From: Polytrichum commune
Lineage: Eukaryota; Streptophyta; Polytrichopsida; Polytrichales; Polytrichaceae
Direction of reading: 5' to 3'
Length of the DNA stretch: 64,000 nucleotides
Assembly (NCBI GenBank): GCA_950295325.1
Contig: OX485807.1
Location: forward strand, 18,199,666-18,263,665
Part shown: positions 35,532 to 47,600 of the stretch, piece after piece
How positions within the stretch are numbered: position 1 is the stretch's first letter
Layout: the number at the start of each line of letters is the position of its first letter
The notes under the pieces: generated by a model
Seen by the model: the letters and a program-made list of their open reading frames with translations, nothing else
Told to the model about the DNA's origin: nothing
The model's database searches: none
Translations under genes and position numbers: made by a program

Positions 35532-36134
35532 CTAGAACATGCCATAGATCTCCACCGCACCATAACAGCCTTCCAATTCATCCCTAAGCTTAGCCAAAGA
35601 ACCCAAAGACAAATCCCCCAAGTCCGACCTCAAAATCCTCTTGGAAATTTTTGGGTTTAGGCGGCGGCTCTGTGAGAACAACATGAAGTTCAATTTAAAA
35701 AGTTTGACGAGGTTATGTTCACGTGGCAAACACAACAGTGGAAGAGCATGTGGACCCATGGAGTACTCATGCGCCGCCAAACGAAGAGCATTGTACTCCA
35801 CAGTGCTATCCACAATCCTTTTCCATGCTTTGCAACATAGCCTCAATTTGCCGATTACCAACAAACGACGTTTGGTGTCAAAGGCCCTCTCCCGGCTCGC
35901 ATAATCCTTTGCAGCACCCACCACTAAGTTGGGAACTAATACGGACAATTGTACATCTAGGTCCAGATGCAATACGTGTGGCACGATGACGTGGAATGCG
36001 CGCGTACTTGCGTTACCTGATGAGTCACACAAGGAGACACATTCATAATAAAAGAAAATCAGAAATTGGGGTAAGAGGTCGAAACTTCCAGCCTCTCGGA
36101 ACTGAGACATTTGCCTAACTACATAATCCAACAT
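35532..36134 (-). CDS. F-box-like ORF, cargo of E2
   Basis: A 200-codon frame whose middle reads KLRLCCKAWKRIVDSTVEYN, followed by ALRLAAHEYSMGP. The LRLxCKAWKRIVDS pattern resembles the second half of plant F-box motifs, which recruit SCF ubiquitin ligases. The usual LPxxL/IFxxLP first half is weak here (VPNLVVGAAKDYASRERAF). A possible intron acceptor (ATCAG|GTAACG, about 36021-36012) suggests the true 5' exon lies elsewhere and the N-terminal third may not be coding. There is no E1 counterpart. It is either a captured host gene or an element-encoded factor. Confidence 0.5.
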   Translation of the reverse strand: MLDYVVRQMSQFREAGSFDLLPQFLIFFYYECVSLCDSSGNASTRAFHVIVPHVLHLDLDVQLSVLVPNLVVGAAKDYASRERAFDTKRRLLVIGKLRLCCKAWKRIVDSTVEYNALRLAAHEYSMGPHALPLLCLPREHNLVKLFKLNFMLFSQSRRLNPKISKRILRSDLGDLSLGSLAKLRDELEGCYGAVEIYGMF

Positions 36135-36289
36135 AAATAAGAAATAAAGTTCAAAATGTATGGTAAGGGCCGAATCAACTTACCTACCCACATGATTCCG
36201 AATGTGGTGAGAGGGCTTGATTCCTCCAATAGCCAAACATGAACTCAACATAAATGAAATCTGGAATTTGGCCGAGAGTTAGCCATAAT

Positions 36290-37600
36290 CATATGTACTA
36301 AATAATCATAATTTCAAGTGTAAAGCACTCACATTGAAAAACAAACATTCAACCTCACAAGTCTAAATTCTGGCCTACACATACATACCCAAATTCAAGT
36401 ATAAAGCACCTACCCTCACAATACCAGATTTCAAGTGTAAAGCATTGACATTGAAAAACAAAAATTCAACCTCACAAGTCTAAATTCTGGCCTAAACATA
36501 CATACCATAATTCAAGTATTAAGCACCTACCCTCACAATACCAGATTTCAAGTGCAAAGCACTGACATTGAAAAACAAACATTCAACCTCACAAGTCTAA
36601 ATTCTGGCCTAAACATACATACCAGAATTCAAGTATGAAGCACCTACCCTCACAATACCAGATTTCAAGTATAAAGCACTCACATTGAAACACAAACATT
36701 CAACCTCACAAGTCTAAATTCTGGCCTAAACATACATACCAGAATTCAAGTATGAAGCACCTACCCTCACAATACCAGATTTCAAGTATAAAGCACTCAC
36801 ATTGAAACACAAACATTCAACCTCACAAGTCTAAATTCTGGCCTAAACCCTCACAATATCAGATTTCTAGTATAAAGCACCTACCCTCACAAATCCAGAT
36901 TTCAAGTATAAAGCACCTACCCTCACAATACCAGATTTCAAGTATAGAGCACTCACATTGAAAAACAAACATTCAACCTCACAAGTCCAAATTCTGGCCT
37001 AAACCCTCACAATACCAGAATTCAAGTATAAAGCACCCACCCTCACAAATCCATATTTCAAGTATAAAGCACCTACCCTCACAATACCAGATTTCAAGTA
37101 TAGAGCACTCACATTGAAAAACAAACATTCAACCTCACAAGTCCAAATTCTGGCCTAAACCCTCACAATACCAGAATTCAAGTATAAAGCACCCACCCTC
37201 ACAAATCCATATTTCAAGTATAAAGCACCTATCCTCACAATACCAGATTTCAAGTATAGAGCACTCACATTGAAAAACAAACATTCAACCTCACAAGTCT
37301 AAATTCTGGTCTAAACCCTCACATTATCAGATTTCTAGTATAAAGCACCTACCCTCACAAATCCAGATTTCAAGTATAAAGCACCTACACTCACAATACC
37401 AGATTTCAAGTATAGAGCACTCACATTGAAAAACAAACATTCAACCTCACAAGTCCAAATTATGGCCTAAACCCTCACAAGACCATAATTCAAGTATAAA
37501 GCACCCACCCTCACAATACCAGATTTCAAGTATAAAGCACTCATATTGAAACACAAACATTCAACCTCACAAGTCCTAATTCTGGCCAATCCAGCCACAT
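36290..37600. repeat. Satellite array S2 in E2 (composite ~37-bp and ~110-bp units)
   Basis: Tandem units alternate the short module TCAAGTATAAAGCACCTACC/CTCACAATACCAGATT with the longer module CACTCACATTGAAAAACAAA/CATTCAACCTCACAAGTC/TAAATTCTGGCCTAAAC. About ten long modules are seen, with small differences. Non-coding. 37600-38040 beyond it holds a short duplicated segment (GATTACACAAGATTAATGAG at two places) and no gene. Confidence 0.85.
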
Positions 37601-38156
37601 AAACATAAAGAAAAGGCCGAACCTCCAACATGCAACCTTCTTCAAATGTGTATCCTCCAACATCCAACCTTCTTGAAGTGTGGAACCTCCAAAATCCCGA
37701 GCTTATTGTTAAGTGGCCGAGAGCTAGCATTAAGGTCCATTTATTATGGGGTTGGTAGTATTCCAATGTGAAAAGGGTGAACAAGGATGTGACCATCATT
37801 GGTGTGATATTAGTTTCGATTACACAAGATTAATGAGATGAATCCTTACTTGATTGGGAGATCGGCAATAATACAAAATCTTATGATCAGGGAAGCAATC
37901 ATGGGGTGATATAAGTTTCGATTACACAAGATTAATGAGATGAATCCTAACTTGATTGGGGGATCGGCAATAATACAAAATCATATGATTGGGGAAGAAA
38001 TCTTTATAATGATGAATATAAAGCCACATGGACATATTTGGTGCATAACCACAACCCCCGAACCCCTAACCCCAAACCCTCAACCCCCAACCCCTTAACT
38101 TGAGTAATATCAACCCTTGAACCCAACTAAGAATCTGATGCATACCCCCAACTCGT

Positions 38157-38182
38157 GGACCCTCTCGGAACCGAGAGGGTCC
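38157..38182. repeat. 26-bp inverted repeat containing the satellite palindrome
   Basis: GGACCCTCTCGG-AA-CCGAGAGGGTCC has perfect 12-bp arms around AA. The core CTCGGAACCGAG is the palindrome in every well-preserved unit of satellite S1, but this copy stands outside the arrays, ~0.5 kb past the 3' end of the accessory gene. The surrounding 38040-38560 is C-rich low-complexity sequence (CCCCAACCCC-type runs). Confidence 0.85.
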
Positions 38183-38689
38183 CGACATTGTCCAACCATT
38201 AACTTGCGACACATCAACCCAACCACCAAAGAATCTAACCGTCAACCCGAACCTCTCTAAAGAATTAAAATTAAACACCAACACAAGTAAAATCAGGAGT
38301 CCAACCGAAACCACTTAGCCAAACAAAACTTTTGTGCATATACGGAACACTCAACCCCCAACCCCTTAACTTGAGATTCAACCCGTCTACCCGAGATTAC
38401 GTAGAAAACCAAAAATCTGGTACATTCATGGTCCAACACATGAATAAGACACATTTCAACTCAAACACCAAAGATTACATCCACGAGCTCAAACATATCT
38501 AGAAAATTGAAATCAAACACCAACATAAGATGAATAAGGAGTTGAATGGGGTTTGCAAGAGGAGAATGGAAATCCAACAAATAAACTTAATGGAAAATTT
38601 AAAAAAACAATACATATGGGATGGACAATTTGTTACCGCACGAGGCGTAGTCAAGAATGTGGACTACCATGTCTATCACTATCCTCACC

Positions 38690-41600
38690 CTAATCGGCCT
38701 CTATATCAAGGAAATCCAATACTAGTTTGTTAAAGGGGCGGGTACGACTAGGAGGTGGGGACGGTGCTTCCGCCAAGAGATTGGCAAGCTGAGCAGCATA
38801 GGAAGGGAGTTCAAACGTCGTCGAAGGCGTTGCAAACATGTCCGCATTAAGAACGCGGATGGGGCTGTCATTTTGAACTCTGCACATGAAGGAAGAAAAA
38901 CAAATGAGCAAAAGTCCAAAGGTCGAAGACGAAGAGATGGAAATGCAAATAAGTTAGAATACAAGAACAAACTTACTCACAGAGCAAATCGAAATTGCGC
39001 TTCGCCATCTTCCGGGGAGGAGGAGCAAAAACGGAGCCTCGGTGAGGGGCGGCGGGTCGAGAGGTGTGTTCTTGCTTAGGCTCACGAATGGGGAGGATGA
39101 TGGACTTGAAGATATCAACATCCGAGTCAAGCGCCACAATATGACGTTGAATGGAGCGGCATGCAATGATGGAACCTCCTAAAACAAGACAATTCGGATA
39201 GGTGAGGATAAGAGAATGAATGTAAAATTAACAAAGTATGAAAAAAGTTAAAACATAAAAAATCAAGGGCATGAAAAACAAGGAAAGTAAAGATCGAACC
39301 AAGGCCACATTGCCAATCAAATACAATGTCGTCCTTGTCCGTGAGGGCGGAGAAAAGGATGGAGAAAAACTCGGGACGTTTTTCACGAGCTCCTCTCCAA
39401 GGTATCCCGTCGTCCCTTACGGATTGGTTCTTCACATCAGTGAAGCTATTGAGCCAACCATCTCGTTTAAGATTGTAGCCCATATCCTCGAAGTCCGAGG
39501 TCCGGACTTTCAAAACCGATTCGTTGCGCACAAGTACTTTGATGAAAAACTTGCGAGTCTGCAAGAAAAATGAACGGTGCATTTAAGAAAATACAAAGTA
39601 GCCGAATCCTCCTACCTCTCAAACCCGAGACCCTTAGTCTAGACACATTATCAACCTTAAAACAAAATCAAAAGCTGGTCCAAGTGACCGAATCCTCCTA
39701 CCTCTCGGAACCGAGACCCTTAGCCCACTCACAATATCAACCACACACAAAGGCCAAAATCTGGTATATGTGCCAAATCCTCCTACCTCTCGGAACCGAG
39801 ACCCTATATCTATACACATTATCTACCTTATCACAAATCAAAATCTGGTCCAAATTTACGAATCCTCCTACCTCTCGGAACCGAGACCTTGTATCTATAT
39901 ACATAAACAACCTTATAACAAATCAAAATCTGGTCCAAGTGGCCGAATCCTCCTACCTCTCGGAACCGAGACCTTGTATCTATATACATAAACAACCTTA
40001 TAACAAATCAAAATCTGGTCCAAATGGCCGAATCCTCCTACCTCTCAGAACCGAGACCCTTAGTCTAGACACATTATCAACCTTACAACAAAATCAAAAT
40101 CTGGTCCAAGTGGCCGAATTCTCCTACCTCTCGGAACCGAGACCATTATTCTAGACACATTATCAACCACAAATAAAGTCAAAAATATGGTATATGTGCC
40201 GAATCCTCCTACCTCTCGGAACCGAGACCCTTAGTCTAGACACATTATCAACCTTATAACAAAATGAAAATCTGGTCCAAGTGGCCGAATCCTCCTACCT
40301 CTCGGAACCGAGACCCTTAGGCAATACACATTATCAACAACAGATAAAGTCAAAAATCTGGTATATGTGCCGAATCCTCCTACCTCTCGGAACCGAGACC
40401 CTTATTCTAGACAGATTATCAACCTTATAACAAAATGAAAATATGGTCCAAGTGGCCGAATCCTCCTACCTCTCGGAACCGAGACCCTTAGTCTAGACAC
40501 ATTATCAACCTTATAACAAAATGAAAATCTGGTCCAAGTGGCCGAATCCTCCTACCTCTCGGAACCGAGACCCTTATTTTAGACAGATTATCAAACACAA
40601 ATAAAGTCAAAAATATGGTATTTGTGCCGAATCCTCCTACCTCTCGGAAAAGAGACCCTGTATCTATACACATAATCAACCTTATAACAAATCAAAATCT
40701 GGTCCAAGTGGCCGAATCCTCCTAACTCTAGGAACCGAGACCCTTTATCTATACACATTATCAACCTTATAACAAATCAAAATCTGGACCAAGTGGCCAA
40801 ATCCTCCTACCTCTAGGAACCGAGACCTTGTATCTATACACATAATAAACCTTATGACAAATCAAAATCTGGTCCAAGTGGCCGAATCCTCCTACCTCTA
40901 GGAACCGAGACCTTGTATCTATACACATAATAAACCTTATAACAAATCAAAATTTGGTCCAAGTGGCCGAATCTTCCTACCTCTCGGAACCGAGACCCTT
41001 AGGCTATACACATTATCAACCACAGATAAAGTCAAAAATCTGGTATATGTGCCGAATCCTCCTACGTCTCGGAACCGAGACCCTTATTCTAGACAGATTA
41101 TCAAACACAAATAAAGTCAAAAATCTGGTCCAAGTGGCCGAATCCTCCTACCTCTCGGAACCGAGACCCTGTATCTATACACATAATCAACCTTATAACA
41201 AATCAAAATCTGGTCCAAGTGGCCGAATCCTCCTAACTCTAGGAACCGAGACCCTTTATCTATACACATTATCAACCTTATAACAAATCAAAATCTGGAC
41301 CAAGTGGCCGAACCATCTACCATTTCAAACCCGATACCATTAGTCTAGACACATTATCAACCTTATAACAAAATCAGAATATGGTCAAAGTAGCCGAATC
41401 CTCCTAACCTCTCGGAACCGAGACCCTTAGTGTATACATATTATCAACCACAAATAAAGTCAAAAATCTGGTATATGTGCCGAATCCTCCTACCTCTCGG
41501 AACCGAGACCCTTAGTCTAGACACATTATAAACCTTATAACAAAATAAAAATCTGGTCCAACTGGTCGAATCCTCCTATCTCTCGGAACCGAGACCCTTA

Positions 41601-44600
41601 GTCTAGACACATTATCAACCTTATAACAAAATGTAAATCTGGTCCAAGTGGCCGAATCCTCCTACCTCTCGGAACCGAGACCCTTAGCCCACTCACAAAA
41701 TCAACAAGAAACAAATTCAAAAATCTGGAATATGTGCCGAATCCTCCTACCTCTCGGAATCGAGACCCTTCACCCACTTACAATATCAACCACAAACCAT
41801 TTCAAAAATCTGGAATATGTGCCGAACCATCTACACTCTCCAAATCACAATGGATGAAGGCGAAAACGAAGTACCAATTCTCCAGGAGTAGTAGGCGATT
41901 GAAGGTCGAGGTCATTCATGCCAAACCAGTCCTCGGCAACATAAAATTCCTCTGTGTGAGCCCAGTTATGAATTGATCTCGAAACTTCAGGATCGGCAGC
42001 GTGCGCAAAGACGAGGACACCATCGTCATGAAGGTTGGCATTCGCAAATGCAAACAAAACCTCGAAGTAAGTGGAAGAGCGGATGTTCCACTGAGGAACA
42101 TCCGAGGATGAGGCCGAGATGCCCGGCACACGTAGGTTCTCGGGCACATCTGCGAAGAGGAGATCAATGCCTGTGTGAACCTTAGGCTTGGTGTTGGGAC
42201 GAGTACGGCCCGCTCCAACCTGAAAGGAAAAATGGCTAAGAAAGTGAAAAACCATAACAAATGTTAAATTACAATGAATGAAAGACAACAAAAACAAGAT
42301 GAAACACAGACCTTGGTTAGGAAGTCTTGTATGCGGCGGTAGGCAAGAGGGGGAACCTTCGTCTTCATGAGATCTTCAATGAGCTCTCCCATGTCCACAT
42401 TCTCAATCAAAGAAAGGCTAGATGACCTCTCTGAGGAAGTTGCCGATGTATCCGGTGCAACAGCCTTCCTCTTGCGAGGCACGGAAGGGATGGTTGCGCC
42501 GCTATGAGAAGGAGCGACAACATGTTCCGAGGGGGGAACAGAAGGAGTGGCGGAAGGACTTCCAACCACGGTGGTGGTTGGAGCAACAGTGCGTTGAACG
42601 GAAGCCTTAGTGTAAGAACGAGTAGAAACTTGAGAAGAGGCATGAGGGACAAGCTTCCTACCCTTGCCCTTACCTTTGATGGGCGGAACATCCTTCTCAA
42701 TGGATTGTGGAGCGGGCATATCTTCTTCCGGCTCCTCCTCCAATTCAATCACCTCATGCGCAAAGCTTACTAGGCTGTTGTAAAGGGATTCTTCCTCATC
42801 GGGCACAAATCCACGAGAGCAATCCAAGTACCAACCACCAGCCTCCAAGTGCACGTGTGGAAACTTTGCAACTTGCATGGCCGTATAGACACACAGATTG
42901 GAGTTCACGTCGACCCAATCTAAGAAGAAGGTTGGCAAGCACGAAGGAGGCAAAGCATTCTTGAGAACGAGCTCACGATGAATGTACCTGGAATATGGAG
43001 AACATGACATAAGAGAATGGTGGTGAAGAATGAAGGAAATGAAAATCATATGCACGAAATGAGAATTGAGAAATTTACCGATAAGCAACACGTTTGATTG
43101 CTACTGGGCCTTCATCGAACTCCGTGAGGTCAAGGCCTTTAAGAAATTTCAAATCGCCTTTATCGTCAAAATATACACGGAAAGCCTTGTCCCACAAAAG
43201 GAGCCTCCAATGCTCAACATAATTCGACGGTTGCAAAATCTCCGGAGAAATCCAATCAATGTCACCCGAGCACTCGTTCTCAAACGATGCGATCTCGGCC
43301 TCAACCCCTTTCTCCAACTATGTGAAGAGAGACCAAAAGTTAGGAATGGCAAAGGAAGAAAAAACAGACCAAAAACAAAACAAAAATGACGATGTACATG
43401 TGCCCAGAATGAAGCTTTGTTAAGCCAGTCATCAAGGACTTTCTCACGGAGAGGAAGAGCCGAGGGGAATTGGTTTTTGATTTTGACATCGGCGGGAGAA
43501 TTCCACCACCGAAGCCACTTGGCTTTGAAGGAGGCGTCGACGTGGGTGGTTGCCACCTTTTGAAGTTTCTCTATAGTCATATCGGAGACGAGGAATGTGG
43601 AAAAATGACGGTCAATCTGCAACAAATGCGACTGTTAGAAGAGATAGAACAAGTAGACAGTGAAGATGGAAGAACAAGCCAAAAAGAAGGAAAGAAAGGA
43701 GGCACACCTCGTAGAAGAAATCATCGCCATTATCCTTATGGGCGACGGAAATGAACTTCTCGAAATTTCGAGACCGAATACTTTTGATGAGTCTATCTTG
43801 AGCTTTATTCATAGTATCCCAAATCTCGGGAGCGGACCGAAGTGACTCGGGTGTCCTCTCGCGGTACAACCTTGCAGCAGTGTCGGCTGCGTTTGATAAC
43901 TCTCTCTAAAAACCAAACTAAAGAGTGTAAGTGTATGGCCAAAAATGAGAAAACAAAATAATCTGGTATAAGTGCCCAAATCCTACTACCTTTTGGAACC
44001 GAGACCCTTAGCCCACTCAAAATATCAACCTTATACAAAATCAAAATCTGGTCCAAGTGGCCGAATCATACTACCTCTCGGAACCGAGACCCTTAGCCCA
44101 TTCACAATATCAACCTTACACAAAATCAAAATCTGGTCCAAGTGGCCGAATCCTACTACCTCTCGGAATCGAGACCCTTAGACTAGGCACCCCCTCAACC
44201 AAAACAAATCCAAAAATCTGGTTTAAGTGCCCAAATCCTACTACCTCTCGGAACCGAGACACTTAGCACACTCACAATATCAACATTATACAAAATCAAA
44301 ATAGGGTCCAAGTGGCCGAATCCTACTGGGTCTAGGAACCGAGACCATTAGACAAGGCACCCCCTCAACAACAACAAATTTAAAAATCTAGTTAAAGTGC
44401 CCAAATCATACTACCTCTCGGAACCGAGACCCTTAACCCATTCACAATATCGACCTTATACAAAATCAAAATGTGGTCCAAGTGGCCGAATCATACTACC
44501 TCTCGGAACCGAGACCCTTAGCCCATTCACAATATTTTCCTTACACAAAATCAAAATCTGGTCCAAGTGGCCGAATCATACTACCTCTCGGAACCGAGAC

Positions 44601-47600
44601 CCTTAGCCCATTCACAATATCGACCTTATACAAAATCAAAATGTGGTCCAAGTGGCCGAATCATACTACCTCTCGGAACGGAGACCCTTAGCCCATTCAC
44701 AATATTTACCTTACACAAAATCAAAATCTGGTCCAAGTGGCCGAATCATACTACCTCTCGGAACGGAGACCCTTAGCCCATTCACAATATTTACCTTACA
44801 CAAAATCAAAATCTGGTCCAAGTGGCCGAATCATACTACCTCTTGGAACCGAGACCATTAGAAAAGGCACCCCCTCAACCACAACAAATTTAAAAATCTA
44901 GTTTAAATGCCCAAATCCTACTACCTCTCGGAACCGAGACCCTTAGCCCATTCACAATATCGACCTTACACAAAATCAAAATCTGGTCCAAATGGCCGAA
45001 TCATACTACCTCTCGGAACCGAGACCCTTAGACTAGGCACCCCCTCAACCAAAACAAATCCAAAAATCTGGTTTAAGTGCCCAAATCCTACTACCTCTCG
45101 GAACCGAGACCCTTAGCCCATTCACAATATCAACCTTACACAAAATCAAAATCTAGTCCAAGTGGCTGAATCATACTACCTCTCGGAACCGAGACCCTTA
45201 GCCCACTCACAATATCAACCTTACACAAAATCAAAATCTGGTCCAAGTGGCCGAATCCTACTACCTCTCGGAACCGAGACCCTTAGACCAAGCACCCCCT
45301 CAACCATAACAAATCCAAGCTAGATACCCTCAAGCAAATACCCTTAGTGTAGACACAATATCAACATTAAACAATATCAAAAACAAAGGATTGGAGAAAT
45401 ACCTTATACAAGAATTTGACGAAGACGTCCAAGGTAAGGGGATACCAAGTGGGATGTTTATCCATTTTACCTTGACACGTCTTGTAGTCGGCGGGAGAAA
45501 TGAGGTCCTTGAACTCCTCAAGTTTCATCTTACCGAATGTACGAATGCGGAGTAACTTGGCGGGAAGGTTGTCCTTGACATGGTCATGCTCCGTGGACCT
45601 ACAAAAAGAAGAAGAACCAAATAAGAAAAACATTCAAAACAAACAGCAAACAAGAGAAACCAAAAATTCAACAGACTTACCAGTTGATATCATTCATCGC
45701 ATTAAGGAAGACGGCGGTGCAGTTTCTTGGGTCGACAACAATGCAATCGACGGAGATGTGCCAATCTTTGTCCATGGAATGGTGCTTGTTAATGTGTCTA
45801 AACCATGCTGTCAATCGATGATTTCCCTCCCACACGAAAAACATCTTCCCAACAAGGTGAGAGAGGTCGGAGTCATTTCGAAGCATGGAATCAAACTCAT
45901 CACTAGCTTGCTGCCATAATAAACTCCAGGAGGCACGAATGTCGTCGGAAACATGAAGGACCTCATCAAGGTTGTTGTAGGGAGAGACATACATCGCACG
46001 GTCACCTTCACGGTAACCCATAACGAACTCGTTTTGCAAACGAGCTACATCGACCTCGCTTATGGGCCGAACAAGAGGAAGACAATGCAAGCGGCACAAA
46101 GGAATGGAGAAACGTGACTTTCCAAGAGGTTTCATTCTAACCCGATGTATGACAGCATTAGAGTCTTCTTTTTGAGTTCTCCGAATCAAGAGCTCAGTCT
46201 CATCAGGGTTGGACTCATCAAGAGGACGTACAGAGTCCTGATCAGCAGATGAATCATTCTACAAGGTTGAACACAATAACATGAGATAGAGGCCAAAATT
46301 ATAGAAAAGAAAATACCCCAAGTGATTGGAAAGCAAAGGAGGAGGTTTGTAAGTACACACCTCTTTCCGTACAACATCAACTATGTTCCTAACTCCCAAC
46401 AACGGAGCATCCAACTGCACATGAGGCTCCTCTGTAGATGGCTCCTCGGAGAGAATGAGATCCATAGCTTGCGATTCCTACGGAATAAGGAGGACACACC
46501 AAAGCAAGGAAGTCAAAAATATGGTCCAAAGAGCCATATCCAGTTGGGTCTCGGAACCGAGACCCTAACCCCACTAAAATATTGATCCACAAAATAAATC
46601 AAAATTTGGTTTGGAGGGCCGAATTATTGTACCTCTTGGAACCGAGACCATGGGCCTACACAAATACTCTTCCACAAAAAATGCAAAATCGAGTGAGGAA
46701 AGGTGAAATACTCCAAGGTCTCGGAACCGAGACCCTTAGCCCATAAATATATTGAATCACGAAAAATACGAGAATCTGGTTGAAGGGGACCATTTCTTAT
46801 ACCTCTCGGAACCCAGACCCTTGGCTTACACACCATCGACATTAAAGACATTATCAGATTCTGGTTCAAAAGGCCGAATCCACTACCCTCACGCCCCTTA
46901 TACTATTAACCTAGTGATGATCAACCACCAAAAACATCAAAATCTGGTGTAAAGAGAAAAATCCCCTACTTTGAAGGAACATAAACCAATAAAAAACACA
47001 AAATGCGTAAAAAAAACCTATTCCAAGTGGCCGAATCCTCCTACCTCTCGGAACCGAGACCATGAATCTATACACATTGTCAACCTTATAACAAATAAAA
47101 ATCTGGTCCAAGTTTCCGAATCCTCCTACCTCTCGGAACCGAGACCCTTAGTCTAGACACATTATCAACCTTATAACAAAATCAAAATCTGGTCCAAGTG
47201 GCCGAATCCTCCTACCTCTCGGAACCGAGACCCTTCGTGTATACATATTATCAACCACAAATAAAGTCAAAAATCAGGTATATGTGCCGAATCCTTCTAC
47301 CTCTCGGAACCGAGACCCTTAGTCTAGACACATTATAAACCTTATAACAAAATCAAAATCTGGTCCAACTAGCCGAATCCTCCTACCTCTCGGAACCGAG
47401 ACCCTGTATCTATACACATTGTCAACCTTATAACAAATCAAAATCTGGTCCAAGTTTCCGAATCCTCCTACCTCTCGGAACCGAGACCATTAGTCTAGAC
47501 ACATTATCAACCTTATAACAAAATCAAAATCTGGTCCAAGTGGCCGAATCCTCCTACCTTTCGGAACCGAGACCCTTAGTCTAGACACATTATCAACCTT

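Noticed and set aside
38530-38733. 67-codon plus-strand frame next to the accessory gene
   Set aside because: Its end overlaps the last accessory exon in antisense and it has no recognisable feature.
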